Source: Dama dama
Taxonomy: Eukaryota > Chordata > Mammalia > Artiodactyla > Cervidae
Assembly (NCBI RefSeq): GCF_033118175.1
Contig: NC_083696.1
Coordinates: 36,751,001-36,815,000 of the forward strand
DNA length: 64,000 bases
Reading direction: 5' to 3'
A program made the position numbers and the translations under genes. The notes below the pieces were generated by a model. The model made no database searches. It was not told the origin of the DNA and saw only the letters and a list, made by a program, of their open reading frames with translations. This document shows, piece by piece, positions 54,561 through 64,000 of the stretch. How positions within the stretch are numbered: position 1 is the stretch's first letter; every line of letters starts with the position of its first letter.

Positions 54561-54971
54561 GCCTCTCTGTCCCCATGGCAGCCACCTGGAAAGGAAGACA
54601 CGGAGGATGACTGAGAATCCCGGAGGCTCAGCTGCTCCTTCTACCTCCCAAACCCAGACTTAGCTTACTTCCCTTATACAGAAATCGCAAGCATGGGCTC
54701 CTTGGCTTGGTAGGTTATTGCTGCCCTTGGAGGGACAGGGGTTATAAATGATGGCCTCTGGTCTGAATCTGGACCTCCTTCAAGGTGAGGGGAGTCTAGC
54801 CTCTGGGGAGGAGTGAGAGAGTGGAAGACCCTTTCTTTCTGCCAGTGATCTGCCCACTGCTTTCACCAGCATTCTCTCCTCTTCCCTAAAGAAACTTTGA
54901 GAAAAACAGTATATGAATCAATAAAGTATAATGCAAGAATTGAAAAAAAAAAAGATATTTTATCTGCATCT
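54561..54971. other. unassigned sequence
   Basis: No recognised feature apart from an A run at 54944-54954. Confidence 0.45.
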
Positions 54972-55185
54972 CTGGGGCTTCCCTGGTGGCCCAGATGGTA
55001 GAGAATCTGCCTGCAATGCAAAAGACTCAAGTTTGACCCCTGGGTGGGGAAGATCCCCTAGCGAAGGGAATGGCAACTCACTCCAGTATTCTTGCCTAGA
55101 GATTTCCATGGACAGAGAAGCCTGGTGGGCTATAGTCCATGCAGTCACAGAGTCAAATACAACTGAGCAACTAACACTTTCATTC
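54972..55185 (+). mobile_element. Bov-tA SINE
   Basis: Head tggggcttccctggtggccc, B-box-like agtttgacccc, tail gtcaaatacaactgagcaac. Confidence 0.93.
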
Positions 55186-55576
55186 TTCATATTTAAAAAA
55201 AATTTGATTTGTTTTAATTGGAGGCTAATTACTTAACAATATTGTGGTGGGTTTTGCCATATGTTGACATGAATCAGCCATGGGTGCACATGTGTCCCCC
55301 CATCCTGAAAACCCCTCCTACCTCTCTCCCCATCCCATCCCTCTAGGTTGTCCCAGAGCACCAACTTTGAGGGCCCTGCTTCATGCACCAAACTTGCACT
55401 GGTTATCTGTTTTAGATACAGTAATATACATGTTTCAACACTATTCTCTCGTACTATCCCACCCTTGCCTTCTCCCACATAGTCCAAAAGTCTATTCTTT
55501 ACATCTGTGTCTCTTTTGCTGCCTTGCATGTAGGATCATTGTTATTGTCTTTCCAAATTCCATATATATGCGTTCA

Positions 55577-55943
55577 ATATGGAATTTAAAAAGATGGTAA
55601 CGATAACCCTACAGAAAAAGAGACACAGATGTACAGAACAGACTTTTTAGACTCTGTGGGAGAAGGCGAGGGTGGGATGCTCTGAGAGAATAGCACTGAA
55701 ACAAGTATACTATCAAGGGTGAAACAGATCACCAGTCCAGACTGGATGCATGAGACAAGTGCTCAGGGCTGGTGTACTGGGAAGACCCAGAGGGATGGGA
55801 TGGAGAGGGAGGTGGGAGGGGGGATCGGGATGGGGAACACATGTAAATCCATGGCTGATTCATGTCAATGTATGGCAAAAACAACTACAATATTGTAGAG
55901 TAATTAGCCTCCAACTAATAAAAATAAATGGAAAAAAAATAAT
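55577..55943 (+). mobile_element. short L1 3' UTR copy inside antisense L1
   Basis: It runs from atatggaatttaaaaagatg to aataaaaataaatgg plus an A-rich tail. Flanking 22-bp repeats at 55555-55576 and 55944-55965 differ at two positions (core catatatatg, then gttca). The 5' end falls exactly where the host L1 has the same sequence in antisense, so the arms meet with almost no spacer. Confidence 0.9.
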
Positions 55944-56028
55944 AAATTTCATATATATGAGTTCATATACTGTATTGGTGTTTCTCTTTCTGACTTACTT
56001 CACTCTGTGTAATAGGCTCCACTTTCAT

Positions 56029-56465
56029 TCACCTCATTAGAACTGGTTCAAATGCATTTTTTATAGCTGAGTAATATTCCGTTGTGCATATGTGCCACAA
56101 CTTCCTTATCCATTTGTCTGCCAGTGGACATCTAGGTTGCCTCCATGTCTTGGTTGTTGTAAACAGTGCTACTGCTACAGTGAACATTGGGGTACACCTG
56201 TCTCTTTCAGTTCTGGCTTCCTCAGTGTGTATGCCCAGCAGTGGCATTGCTGGGTCATACGGCGGTTCTATTTCCAGTTTTTTAAGGACTCTCCACACTG
56301 TTCTCCATAGTGGCTGTACTAGCTAGCATTACTACCAACAGTATAAGAGGGTTCTCTTTTCTCTACACCATCTCCAGCATTTATTGTTAGTAGACTTTTT
56401 GATGGCAGCCACTCTGACCAGTGTGAGATGGTACCTCATTGTGGTTTTGATTTGCGTTTCTCGGA
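56029..56465 (-). pseudogene. L1 ORF2 C-terminal remnant
   Basis: Minus frames give CPLADKWIRKLWHICTTEYY, DPAMPLLGIHTEEARTERD and, in the adjacent frame, VRETQIKTTMRYHLTLVRVA. It is the extreme C-terminus of L1 ORF2p with a frame break near 56300-56330. Inactive. Confidence 0.85.
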
Positions 56466-56498
56466 CACTCTTCACACTTTCAAATGAACCAACTAATG

Positions 56499-56708
56499 TA
56501 TGTGTGTGCTTAGTCACTCAGTTGTGTCCGACTCTCTGTAACCCCATGGACTGTAGCCCACCAGGCTCCTCTGTCCATGGAGATTCTCCAGGCTAGGATA
56601 CTGGAGTGGGTTGCGATGCTCTCCTCCCGAGGAATCTTCCCAACCCAGGAATCGAACCCAGGTCTCCTGCATTTCAGGTAGTTTCTTTACCATTTGAGCC
56701 ACCAGGGA
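56499..56708 (-). mobile_element. Bov-tA SINE
   Basis: Antisense copy (tgtgtgtgcttagtcactca to catttgagccaccaggga). Confidence 0.93.
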
Positions 56709-57427
56709 ATATATGCTCTAACATAAATGAATAAGGTATTTATATTAATTAAAAAAAAAAAACCTCAACTCTCTGCCCATTGATGAAAATAACCTGAGAC
56801 CCTATTCTGCAGTGAAAGTACACTCCTGTCTTTAAGCCTGGTTGTATTTGGGCTCACTGCGTCTCTCTGATAGATGAATTTTAGAGCTGTCTGTCATTAC
56901 TTTTCTGTGATTTGTGATACTTCTCATCTCTAATATGTAGCCACTGTGCTTCCTCTCAGCTTTTGAACAGGTGCTATGCAATTTTAAAAAATCACCCTGA
57001 ATAGTAAAAATGGACAAATGAGTTTTCTGTGAGCATAAAAGACAAATTGGGTAAAATGGACCAGCCTGGTCTGGGAGCCAGAACTTCAATGAATTTTCCA
57101 GCTTCAAATAGAAATAATGCTGTTTCACAGCAAGTTATTCTTCTCCATTCCATTTTAGTAGTATGGATCCTGAATTTAGAATTAGCATGAAAAAGCACTG
57201 CCTTGTAGATAGATCTTCGAGTCAGGCTGCAGTAAAGCTGCAAGCATTCAGCAAGTGCCAACCGCAGAAAAGTACCCCGCCTCGGGCTCAACAAGTGCTT
57301 CTTCCTTCCTTGCAGTCTTCCCTCTGCTGGAGTCCCCCAAAGCTGTCAGGGATGAGAAATCTTTTCTTCCTAGGAGAAGGGACATTCTAGAATGAAGAGC
57401 AACAATTTAAATGTTGTTAGTTTTTTT
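56709..57427. other. unassigned sequence with an A run
   Basis: Poly-A at about 56750-56762. Overlapping minus frames at 56832-57294 (98 and 100 codons) have no recognised domain, so no gene is called. Confidence 0.45.
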
Positions 57428-57612
57428 GTTGTTGTTCGTGACCCCATGGACTCTAGCCTGCCAGACTCCTCTGTCTGTGGAATTTTCCAGGCAAGAATAC
57501 TGAAGTGGGTTACCATTTCCTTCTCCAGGGGATCTTCCCGACCCAGGGACTGCACCCACATCTCCTGCATTGGCAGAAGGGTTCTTTACCACCAAGCCAC
57601 TAGGGAAGCCCA
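57428..57612 (-). mobile_element. Bov-tA SINE with tail deletion
   Basis: The left end goes from a TTG repeat directly to cgtgaccccatggactctag. It lacks the usual cagtcgctaagtcgtgtcc block. The head accaagccactagggaagcc is at the right. Confidence 0.92.
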
Positions 57613-58018
57613 AACGGTATTAAGTATATGTGTTAAAAATATAGAAAGCCATTTAAATAGTGACCTGTAAATCCTCTCATTAAAGTCAGAGGGCAGAATC
57701 CTTTGAGGGAGGGAGTGCAGACCAGTAACCACTGTTCAATCTGCTATTTCCTGAGGCCCTGCAGGAAAATGTATCTCTAAAACAGGGGAGTACCAGTCAC
57801 TACCAGCCTGGCCAAGGATGGAATTGAGCTCTCTCTTATTCCTATAAACTGTCCACAATTCCCCTGAGCCGCCCCAGAAGCTGTAAAATAAGAACTAAAT
57901 AAATACACAAACAGAAATTAATGAACAAAAAGTAGAAAGCCCATAGATTGATAAATAAATCCACAGGCTTCTTGGTTTTTTAAGAGTTTTTTTTCTTTCT
58001 TTTTATTTTGCTATGGAC
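57613..58018. other. unassigned sequence
   Basis: T-rich stretch near 57975-58010. Nothing else recognised. Confidence 0.45.
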
Positions 58019-58190
58019 CATTTTTAAAGTCTTTATTGAATTTGTTGCAATGTTGCTTCTGTTTTATGTTTTAGTTTTTTTTTTTTTACTGTGAGGCATA
58101 TGCTATCTTAGGTCCACGACCAGGGATTGGACCTGCACCCTCTGCATTGAAAGGCGAAATCTTAACCACTGGACCATCAGGGAAGTCCCC
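58019..58190 (-). mobile_element. CHR-type SINE
   Basis: Antisense: agtctttattgaatttgttg, a T run, gaggcatatgctatcttagg, gaccagggattggacctgca, cactggaccatcagggaagt. Confidence 0.88.
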
Positions 58191-58519
58191 TCATTGCTTT
58201 ATAAGGCTAATAAAACACAAATGCTATAACTAATCACAATTCTGACCCAACATTGCTTCCTCCAAGAAGCCTTCTTTAACTTCCTAAAAGTAATTCTACT
58301 TGTCCTTATCACCTCATCACTCTCTTATCCCAAGATATTCCTTTGCTTTCCTCAGAGCACTAACAATCCATTGCATATTGTAGGGGCAGAAAATTTTTCC
58401 TTCTACTCTTCTAGATTCTTTGCCTGGTCTAATAATTAAATTAACATAAGACAGTAACAGGGGAAAAACAAATTTAACTTTGTACCTATGAGAGTCCCAT
58501 AAAAATACACGGCCCAAAG
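58191..58519. other. unassigned sequence
   Basis: No recognised feature. Confidence 0.45.
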
Positions 58520-58602
58520 GAATTCTTTGGACAGAGAAGCCTGGCAGGCTACAGTCCATGGGTTCACAAAGAGTTGGAGACCCCTGAGAGACTAACATAG
58601 AA
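58520..58602 (+). mobile_element. Bov-tA SINE tail fragment
   Basis: A 5'-truncated end only (ggacagagaagcctggcagg to gagacccctgagagactaac). No clear target duplication. Confidence 0.85.
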
Positions 58603-58660
58603 CATAGACTCATAAACAAAGGCAGCTAGGCAACTAAGGCTTATCTGCCATCCTGAGCTG

Positions 58661-58874
58661 GGTTCCCCAGGTAGCTCAGAGGTAAAGAATCAGCCTGTCA
58701 ATGCAGGAGACATGAGTTTGATTCCTAGGTCAGGAAGATCCCCTGGAGAAGTAAATGACAACCCACTTCAATATTCTTGCCTGCAGAATCCCATGGACAG
58801 AGAAGCCTGGAGGGCTACACAGTCCAGAAGGTCGCAAAGAGTTGGACACGACTGAGCGACTAAGCACGCACGTC
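58661..58874 (+). mobile_element. Bov-tA SINE
   Basis: Head gggttccccaggtagctcag, B-box-like gtttgattcc, tail gttggacacgactgagcgac. The flanks atcctgagctggg (58650-58662) and accctgaactaggg (58875-58888) look like a diverged target duplication. Confidence 0.93.
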
Positions 58875-58888
58875 ACCCTGAACTAGGG

Positions 58889-59348
58889 AATAGGATGGGG
58901 ACTGGGAGTTCCAAGGAGAGGAAGGAAATGTCCAGGAAGATGAGAAGAGTCGTTTTATAGTAATCAGATGGTTGCCCTTCCGGGCAGGTAAGTCTTTCAG
59001 ATAGAGAGTTATGTCTAGTTAATAGCTCTCTTTCTGGGTTAGGCCACCTATCTAAATTTGGTTAAGCTGTTAAGGGAGAAGTAAAATTTTGTTTTGTTTT
59101 GTTTTGTTTTAATCTGCTGGGTCTTGATTGTCTTCAGCTCAAAATACTTTATATGCCAAAGAGACACATTTTGGGGTGAAATATCCTGTTGCCCTTTAAT
59201 ATCTACTTATTTCCTCTTTATTTTCCCTCTTCTGTAGTATTAACTCCAAAATAAAAACGATTTTATTTTTCTGTTTTGTTTACCAAGACACCTTCAGCAC
59301 CTATTAATTACAGTGCATGGCATGCAGTGGAGCTCAATAATTATTCAC
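58889..59348. other. unassigned sequence with a GTTTT repeat
   Basis: A (GTTTT)n run at about 59088-59112. Nothing else recognised. Confidence 0.5.
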
Positions 59349-59540
59349 AGTCCCCAAACTTTGGCATCAGGGACTGGTTTTGTGGAAGATAATTTTTCCA
59401 TGGACTGAGGAAGAGGAGGACAGGTTCGGGATGATTCAAGAGCATTCCGTTTATCGTGTACTTTATTTCTATCATTATGACATCAGCCTCACCTCAGATC
59501 ATCAGGCATAGATCACAGAGGTTGTGGACCCCTGGACTAG
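59349..59540. mobile_element. hAT-like DNA transposon, short internal-deletion copy
   Basis: Same family as 19080-19544. Left end agtccccaaactttggcatc, ggttttgtggaagataattt, gggatgattcaagagcattc, and a right end ggttgtggacccctg. It is less than half the length of the other copy and lacks the middle. Confidence 0.72.
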
Positions 59541-59839
59541 ATGGATAGTAAGGAAGGGAAAAGAAAACAACAGGAGTTCAATAGTAAACGTGGTAAAAAA
59601 TCTAATCTTTATGTATATGTAGGTATATATAATCTATATCTATAGATAGATTAAAATATATATAGTCTTGGAAAATGGATAAAATTGTATAAAACAATAG
59701 TCACATGTTAGCTACAATTTATAGCTGTAAGTTCCAATTGTATTAAACATTTGAATGCTAAACAAAATATTAGGATGAAATATACATGACTGAGTAATCT
59801 TGGGTCTTGAGTTGGGAAAGGTCTTTATAAAATGATCCC

Positions 59840-60790
59840 AGAACAAACATCAAGGATGAGAGTGGTAGTTGTGAATGTCTTAAAACAAAAAGAAAACCGA
59901 AACTTTAGAAACAAGGAAACTAGGAAAGTACTTGCAACATCTACTGTAAACAAAGGATTACCATACAATGTAAAGGAGCCTTTAAAATTCAAAACAAAGC
60001 ATGAACATCTCTTTCAAAATAGGCAAAAGGTTTAAGGCAGACAGTTTACCAAAGAAGAAATGCAGATGACTGGTAAACATATTAAAATGCCCTGGCTCCA
60101 GTTAGCATAAAAATGCAAACTTTTCATGATGGCACTTATTGTATGACACCTATTGTAATGGCCCAAAAGAGAGCTGAAAAATGAAGGTTTGTCACTCAGT
60201 AATATCTGACTCTTGGCGACCCCAAGGACTGTAGCCAATCAGGTTCCTCTGTCCATGAAATTCTCCAGGCAAAAATACTGGAATGGGTAGCCATTCCCTT
60301 CCCCAGGGAATCTTCCTGACCCAGGGATAGAACCCAGGTCCCCGGCATTACAGGCAGATTCTTTACTGTCTGAGCCACCTTGTAAAAGCTAATACTCAGT
60401 CCTGAAGATGCAGAGGGAGAGACACACAATTACTGACCATGATCTGGCAAACTGAGACTCTCTGAAAGAGTCTCACAATTATATACACTAATAAAAATCC
60501 TTATAATGAGTATAATCAAGTATGGTTATAAACAAACATAAGAGCAGTTTTACTTCTCAGCAATCATCATGAGAAAAAAAGCCTAAGAAAGTATGTCAAG
60601 ATTTAGTTACTAACAGTATTATTTATAGTCACCCTAAATTAGAAATAAACTAAATATTTATGAATTTTAGAGTCATTAAATAAATCATAATTTGTTCATG
60701 GGATTTATACAGCCATTAAAAATAATTATGAACTAAACATTGAAGAACTATTCTAAATATTATTAAGGTTCATAATGGACTCTGGTTATG
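59840..60790 (+). mobile_element. old L1 (L1M-type) ORF2 end and 3' region, split by a SINE
   Basis: Phrases ggcagacagtttaccaaaga, agaaatgcagatgactggta, aaacatattaaaatgccctg precede the SINE. After it come tattatttatagtcacccta, attagaaataaac and ttatacagccattaaaaata. The reading frame is lost. Confidence 0.65.
60187..60381 (-). mobile_element. Bov-tA SINE in old L1
   Basis: Antisense copy (gtttgtcactcagtaatatc to gtctgagccaccttg). The head end is slightly shortened. Confidence 0.92.
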
Positions 60791-60871
60791 TTTTCTTTTA
60801 TGTTCTTATTAGATTGCTTTAAAATGACCCACTCCTTCTCATTCCAAAAAGCGTGTAGCTAGGATAGATGA

Positions 60872-61030
60872 AAAAAAAATTCTGATTCTGGGGATCACTA
60901 CTTTGTGACTCTGGGCAACTGACTAAACTTCTCTGTGCCACAGGCCCATGTGACATGGAGCTAGTATTTCTTTTGTTGTGGGAATTAAGACAGTGTGGCA
61001 CAAAGTCAGGCAACTCCAAGTGTAGAATAT
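60872..61030 (+). mobile_element. MIR SINE fragment
   Basis: Core: ctttgtgactctgggcaact, gactaaacttctctgtgcca, then gagctagtatttct and gtgggaattaagacagtg. Moderately diverged. Confidence 0.6.
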
Positions 61031-61187
61031 ATAAGAACATAGCATGTACTCAGAGGCACTTGGACAACTAAAGAGCACCTTATCCAGCCAGCATCATTTT
61101 CTGGTTTTGAAAGGTTAGAACTGCTTTTTTCCAATTGATGCCTGAATTTCTATGGTGCAGAACTAGGGAGGCCTGAGTAAGATGTAA

Positions 61188-61403
61188 TTGTTGTTTATTC
61201 GCTCAGTCGTGTCCTATTCTTTGCGACCCCATGGACTTCTAGCCTGCCAGGCTCCTTTGTCCCTGGGATTCTACAGTCAGTAATATTGAGTGGGTAGTCA
61301 CTTCCTCCTCCAGGGGACCTTCCCAAACCAGGGATTGATCCCATGTCTCTTGTGTCTCCTAAATCTGCACAGTTTTCTCTACTGCTGAGCCACAGGGAGT
61401 GCC
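61188..61403 (-). mobile_element. Bov-tA SINE
   Basis: Antisense copy with a TTGTTG left end and a diverged head (ctactgctgagccacaggga). Confidence 0.92.
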
Positions 61404-61750
61404 CAAGATAAAATATCAGTGGGTAGAAACCTTCGCTGCTGGGAGGGATCCCAACACTAGCGAAGAGGCTCTCTATCAGGCAAGAGTGTATCTGATAGAG
61501 AAGAAAAAGAGTGTTTCTTTAAAAAGATTGCCATACCCCTCTCCTGTTGCTGGTAATAATTCAGGAGGCAGTAATGACAGGGCAAATGTAAGCGAGGAGG
61601 CCAGTGCAGAGAGTGACTTCACAACCTGCCCTCAAAGGCACTGGCTCCTTCTCTGAAAGCCCCACCCACTCTTGGTTTTTCTTCCTGAACACCACTTTTA
61701 TTTAGTAGAGAGCTTGACTGCCAAAGGCAGAACACTGGCTGGCATGGGAA
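61404..61750. other. unassigned sequence with one 85-codon frame
   Basis: The frame at 61399-61656 starts at the SINE edge. It reads YQWVETFAAGRDPNTSEEAL and LKRLPYPSPVAGNNSGGSND, a rather protein-like composition, but I recognise no domain and there is no splice or promoter context. It could be unique DNA, an old processed fragment, or chance. Confidence 0.35.
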
Positions 61751-62108
61751 TTAAACTTACAACAAAATAATGCCATTTGCAGCAACGTGGCTGGACCTAG
61801 AGATGATCCCACTAAGTGAATCAAGTCGAACATACAAAGGCAAATATCATATGATATCACATATAGATGTTTTCTAAAAATTAATACAGATGAAATAGCT
61901 TTCAAAACAGAATCATAGTCGTAGAAAACAAATTTATAGTTACCAAAGGGAAATGATAGTAGAAAGAGATAACTTAGGAGGTTGGAATTAGCATAGACAC
62001 CCTTACATATAGAAAGCCGGTAATCAAGAAGGACCTACTCTATATCACAGGAAACTCTTCTCCACACATTGTAATGACCTATATGGAAAATAATCCTTAA
62101 AATATATA

Positions 62109-62147
<39 letters not shown>

Positions 62148-62225
62148 ATGTACACCTAAAACAAACACAACAATTTAAATCAACTATACTCCAGTTTAAA
62201 ATAAAAATAAAAATTTAAAAAAACT
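61751..62225 (+). mobile_element. L1 3' UTR copy (older artiodactyl type) with TA repeat
   Basis: Phrases ccatttgcagcaacgtggct, ggacctagagatgatcccac, gttaccaaagggaaatgata, caatgtacacctaaaacaaa and an A-rich end. A TA/TATG microsatellite lies at 62102-62143. Confidence 0.8.
62102..62143 (+). repeat. TA microsatellite
   Basis: Alternating TA with one gtgtata interruption, inside the L1 3' UTR. Confidence 0.92.
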
Positions 62226-63034
62226 TATGTAGACTCGCCAGCTTGGAAGTAACTCTGACCCAGCAGGTACAGGTCTGTCCCAGGGACCTGTGGAGAAATT
62301 TGTCCTGCAGTTACTTTGCAGCTGAGGCAAGTGTTCTGAGTCTCTGATCCCTCTCTTTTGCAGTCAGATCCTCATGAGGGGGCATGGCTTAATCAATTAA
62401 GAGAATTATAGGATGGGGTGGGAGGGTCAATGAAGGTTAGAGAGAAGAAAAAACACCTTGGTCTGCCTCATATTAGACTTAATAAAACACGAAGTACAGT
62501 AAATGAGGCGGGCATGGTAAGAGCCAAAATTATTCTTTTATCTAAAACATTCACGTTAATCTCCAAAACACTGGGTAACTAGACAGGCAGTTGTGGCTTC
62601 CAGTGCAGGGTTTAGAATAAGACACACAGAGGGAAAGACTTGGTTCGTTTAGTTCTATGTGGCTATGTCATATTTTCAACATGAAATCACTATTTCTTTC
62701 ATGAGTGAGTATTGGTCACTTAGCCCAGGTGCCTGTCATAGAAGCAACAGCTTCTTGATTTTAGTCATTTCCACATTTGGGCTTTTTTTTTTTTTTTTAA
62801 TAAGAAGGAAGGTTTTCTTTTTACAAATAATCCAGGCATGTGGAGTTCAAAGCTGTTATCCTATTTCCAATCCTCTGTTCACATGCTCCATTAACTTCAG
62901 TCACATCATTATTGTGTAGATGATGAGTAACAAGGACCTTAGGAAAAGCAGGTGAAAGAAATTGGTGTGGGAGGTTGTGATTATCCAGAAATACTGACTG
63001 TGTTTTGGAAAATAGAATTAAGGGTAACATACTA
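62226..63034. other. unassigned sequence
   Basis: T run at 62784-62799. Overlapping short frames at 62659-63057 lack motifs. Confidence 0.45.
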
Positions 63035-63770
63035 GTTTGCAATGGTTGCCATGACAAAGTACCACAGACTGGGTGGCTTCAACAAACAAATTTGTTTTCT
63101 TACAGCTCTAGAGACTAGAAGTCCGAGATCAATGTGTCAGTATGGGTGACCTCTTCTGAGGCCTCTCTCTATGGTTTGCAGATGACTCTCTTCTCCTTGC
63201 AACACTCATAACATCTTGGTTTTCCTTCTGTGTCCTAATTGTCTCTTCTTGTAAGAACACCAGTCATATTGAATTAAGGCTCATTGAACTAAGATGAGAG
63301 TCCCTTGGGCTGCAAGGAGATCAAACCAGTCAACCCTAAAGGAAATCAACCCTGAATATTCACTGGAAGGACTGATGCTGAAGCTGAAGTTGCAACACTT
63401 TAGCCACCTGATGCAAAGAGCCAACTCATTGAAAAAGACCCTGATGCTGGGAAGGATTGAAAGCAAAAGGAGAAGGGAACAACAGAGGATGAGATGGTTA
63501 GATAGCATCACAGACTCAATGAATGTGAATTTGAGTAAACTCCAGGAGATAATGAAGGACAGGGAAGCCTGGGGTGTTGCAGTCCATGGGGTCACAAAGA
63601 GTTGGACATGACTCACCAACTGAACAACAGCAAGATGGTCTTATGTTTCCTTAATTACCTCTTTAAAGGTCTTTATTTCAAACACCGTCACATTCTGTGG
63701 TGCTGGGGGGTTAAGACTTCAACATAGGAATTTTGAGAGGACACGATACTCAACCTCGTTCCCCCAAATT
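63035..63770 (-). mobile_element. MaLR-type LTR (MLT1-like), split by BovB
   Basis: Antisense phrases before the BovB: catgacaaagtaccacagac, tgggtggcttcaacaaac, ctagagactagaagtccgag, cttctgaggcctctctctat. After it: ttaattacctctttaaaggt, ctttatttcaaacaccgtca, gttaagacttcaacatagga. The same LTR type occurs in sense orientation at 28.3 and 47.9 kb. Confidence 0.78.
63296..63632 (+). mobile_element. BovB LINE 3' fragment in MaLR LTR
   Basis: From gagagtcccttgggctgcaa to tggacatgactcaccaactg. The frame at 63294-63611 (105 codons) is the BovB C-terminus (RVPWAARRSNQSTLKEINPE, MRWLDSITDSMNV), open by length but missing all catalytic parts. The flanks share only aagatg, a weak target duplication. 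Confidence 0.93.
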
Positions 63771-63956
63771 TACATCCTTCTCAAATGCAAAATATATTCC
63801 CCCTATTTAAACAGGCCCCCAAATCAACTTATTCTGGTATTAATTCAAAGTGAAAAATCATATCTGTCATCCAAATCAGATACGGGTGAGACTTGAGGTC
63901 TGATTCATTCTGTGTCAAAAGTCCTCTCCTGCTGTGAATTAGTGAAACCAAAAGTT

Positions 63957-64000
63957 GTTTTTAGTCGATAAGTCATGTCCAACTCCTTTGTCACCCAGTG
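63957..64000 (-). mobile_element. SINE or BovB tail running off the window
   Basis: The sequence tttagtcgataagtcatgtc and caactcctttgtcaccca is the antisense of the shared SINE/BovB 3' end. Too short to say which. Confidence 0.75.

Larger units (their letters stand above)
55203..56470 (-). mobile_element. L1 3' region, split by a sense L1
   Basis: Antisense L1: 3' UTR at 55203-55576 (ttggaggctaattacttaac, gacatgaatcagccatgggt). The ORF2 C-terminal region is at 55966-56470 (minus frame 56029-56298: MWRVLKKLEIEPPYDPAMPL, LGIHTEEARTERDRCTPMF). A second L1 in the opposite orientation sits between. Confidence 0.92.

Noticed and set aside
1..64000. CRISPR-like arrays, operons, phage or toxin systems
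   Set aside because: The organism is a ruminant; the only regular repeats are a minisatellite, microsatellites and transposons.
1..64000. tRNA genes
   Set aside because: Many B-box-like motifs are present, but all lie in Bov-tA or CHR SINE heads lacking a full tRNA fold and an acceptor-stem match.

Overview
This is nuclear DNA from a ruminant, most likely a bovid. The evidence is the dense mix of BovB (RTE-type) LINEs, Bov-tA/Bov-A2 SINEs that end in the BovB tail, ruminant L1 3' ends, and CHR-type tRNA-derived SINEs. I found no protein-coding gene, tRNA, rRNA, CRISPR array or operon-like structure. The longer open frames are decayed BovB reverse transcriptase, decayed L1 ORF2, or chance frames in SINEs. 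The window reads as intergenic or intronic sequence.

Layout. 0-3 kb: a BovB fragment (-) and a 2-kb 5'-truncated L1 (+). 3-7.5 kb: mostly unassigned, with a MIR, L1 ends and SINEs. 7.5-10.8 kb: an ancient repeat split by two BovB copies in opposite orientation. 11-13 kb: a BovB tail, AT-rich DNA and old L1. 13-14.1 kb: repeat-poor. 14.1-16.5 kb: SINEs nested in a rearranged patch with inverted and direct duplications of unique sequence. 16.5-21 kb: LTRs, BovB, SINEs, a hAT-like element and a two-SINE composite with one shared target duplication. 21-28 kb: sparse, with a MIR, SINEs, a minisatellite and a repeat-poor block. 28-32 kb: a MaLR LTR hit by two tiny BovB tails, plus SINEs. 32.5-35.2 kb: the longest uninterrupted BovB, with endonuclease and RT remnants. 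35-42 kb: sparse. 42.7-47.5 kb: a four-level nest (old L1, BovB, young 5'-inverted L1, SINE). 47.9-49.7 kb: LTR, MIRs and SINEs. 49.8-51.2 kb: repeat-free AT-rich block. 51.2-54.6 kb: an old repeat, LTRs and BovB. 55.2-56.5 kb: an L1 inside an antisense L1, forming a quasi-palindrome. 56.5-64 kb: SINEs, a hAT-like element, L1, MIR, and a MaLR LTR hit by BovB.

Nothing here acts as a coordinated gene system. What can be read is a history of target-primed insertions. Autonomous BovB and L1 supplied the machinery. Bov-tA SINEs carry the BovB tail and probably used BovB. A-tailed elements used L1. At least 15 insertions still show target-site duplications (TSDs) readable by eye. The best leads are structural: the rearranged patch at 14.95-16.39 kb, the twin-primed L1 nest, the L1 palindrome, the SINE-SINE composite, the very short BovB tail insertions, and two repeat-free blocks that may be conserved non-coding DNA. 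Repeat names come from remembered consensus sequences; no database was searched.
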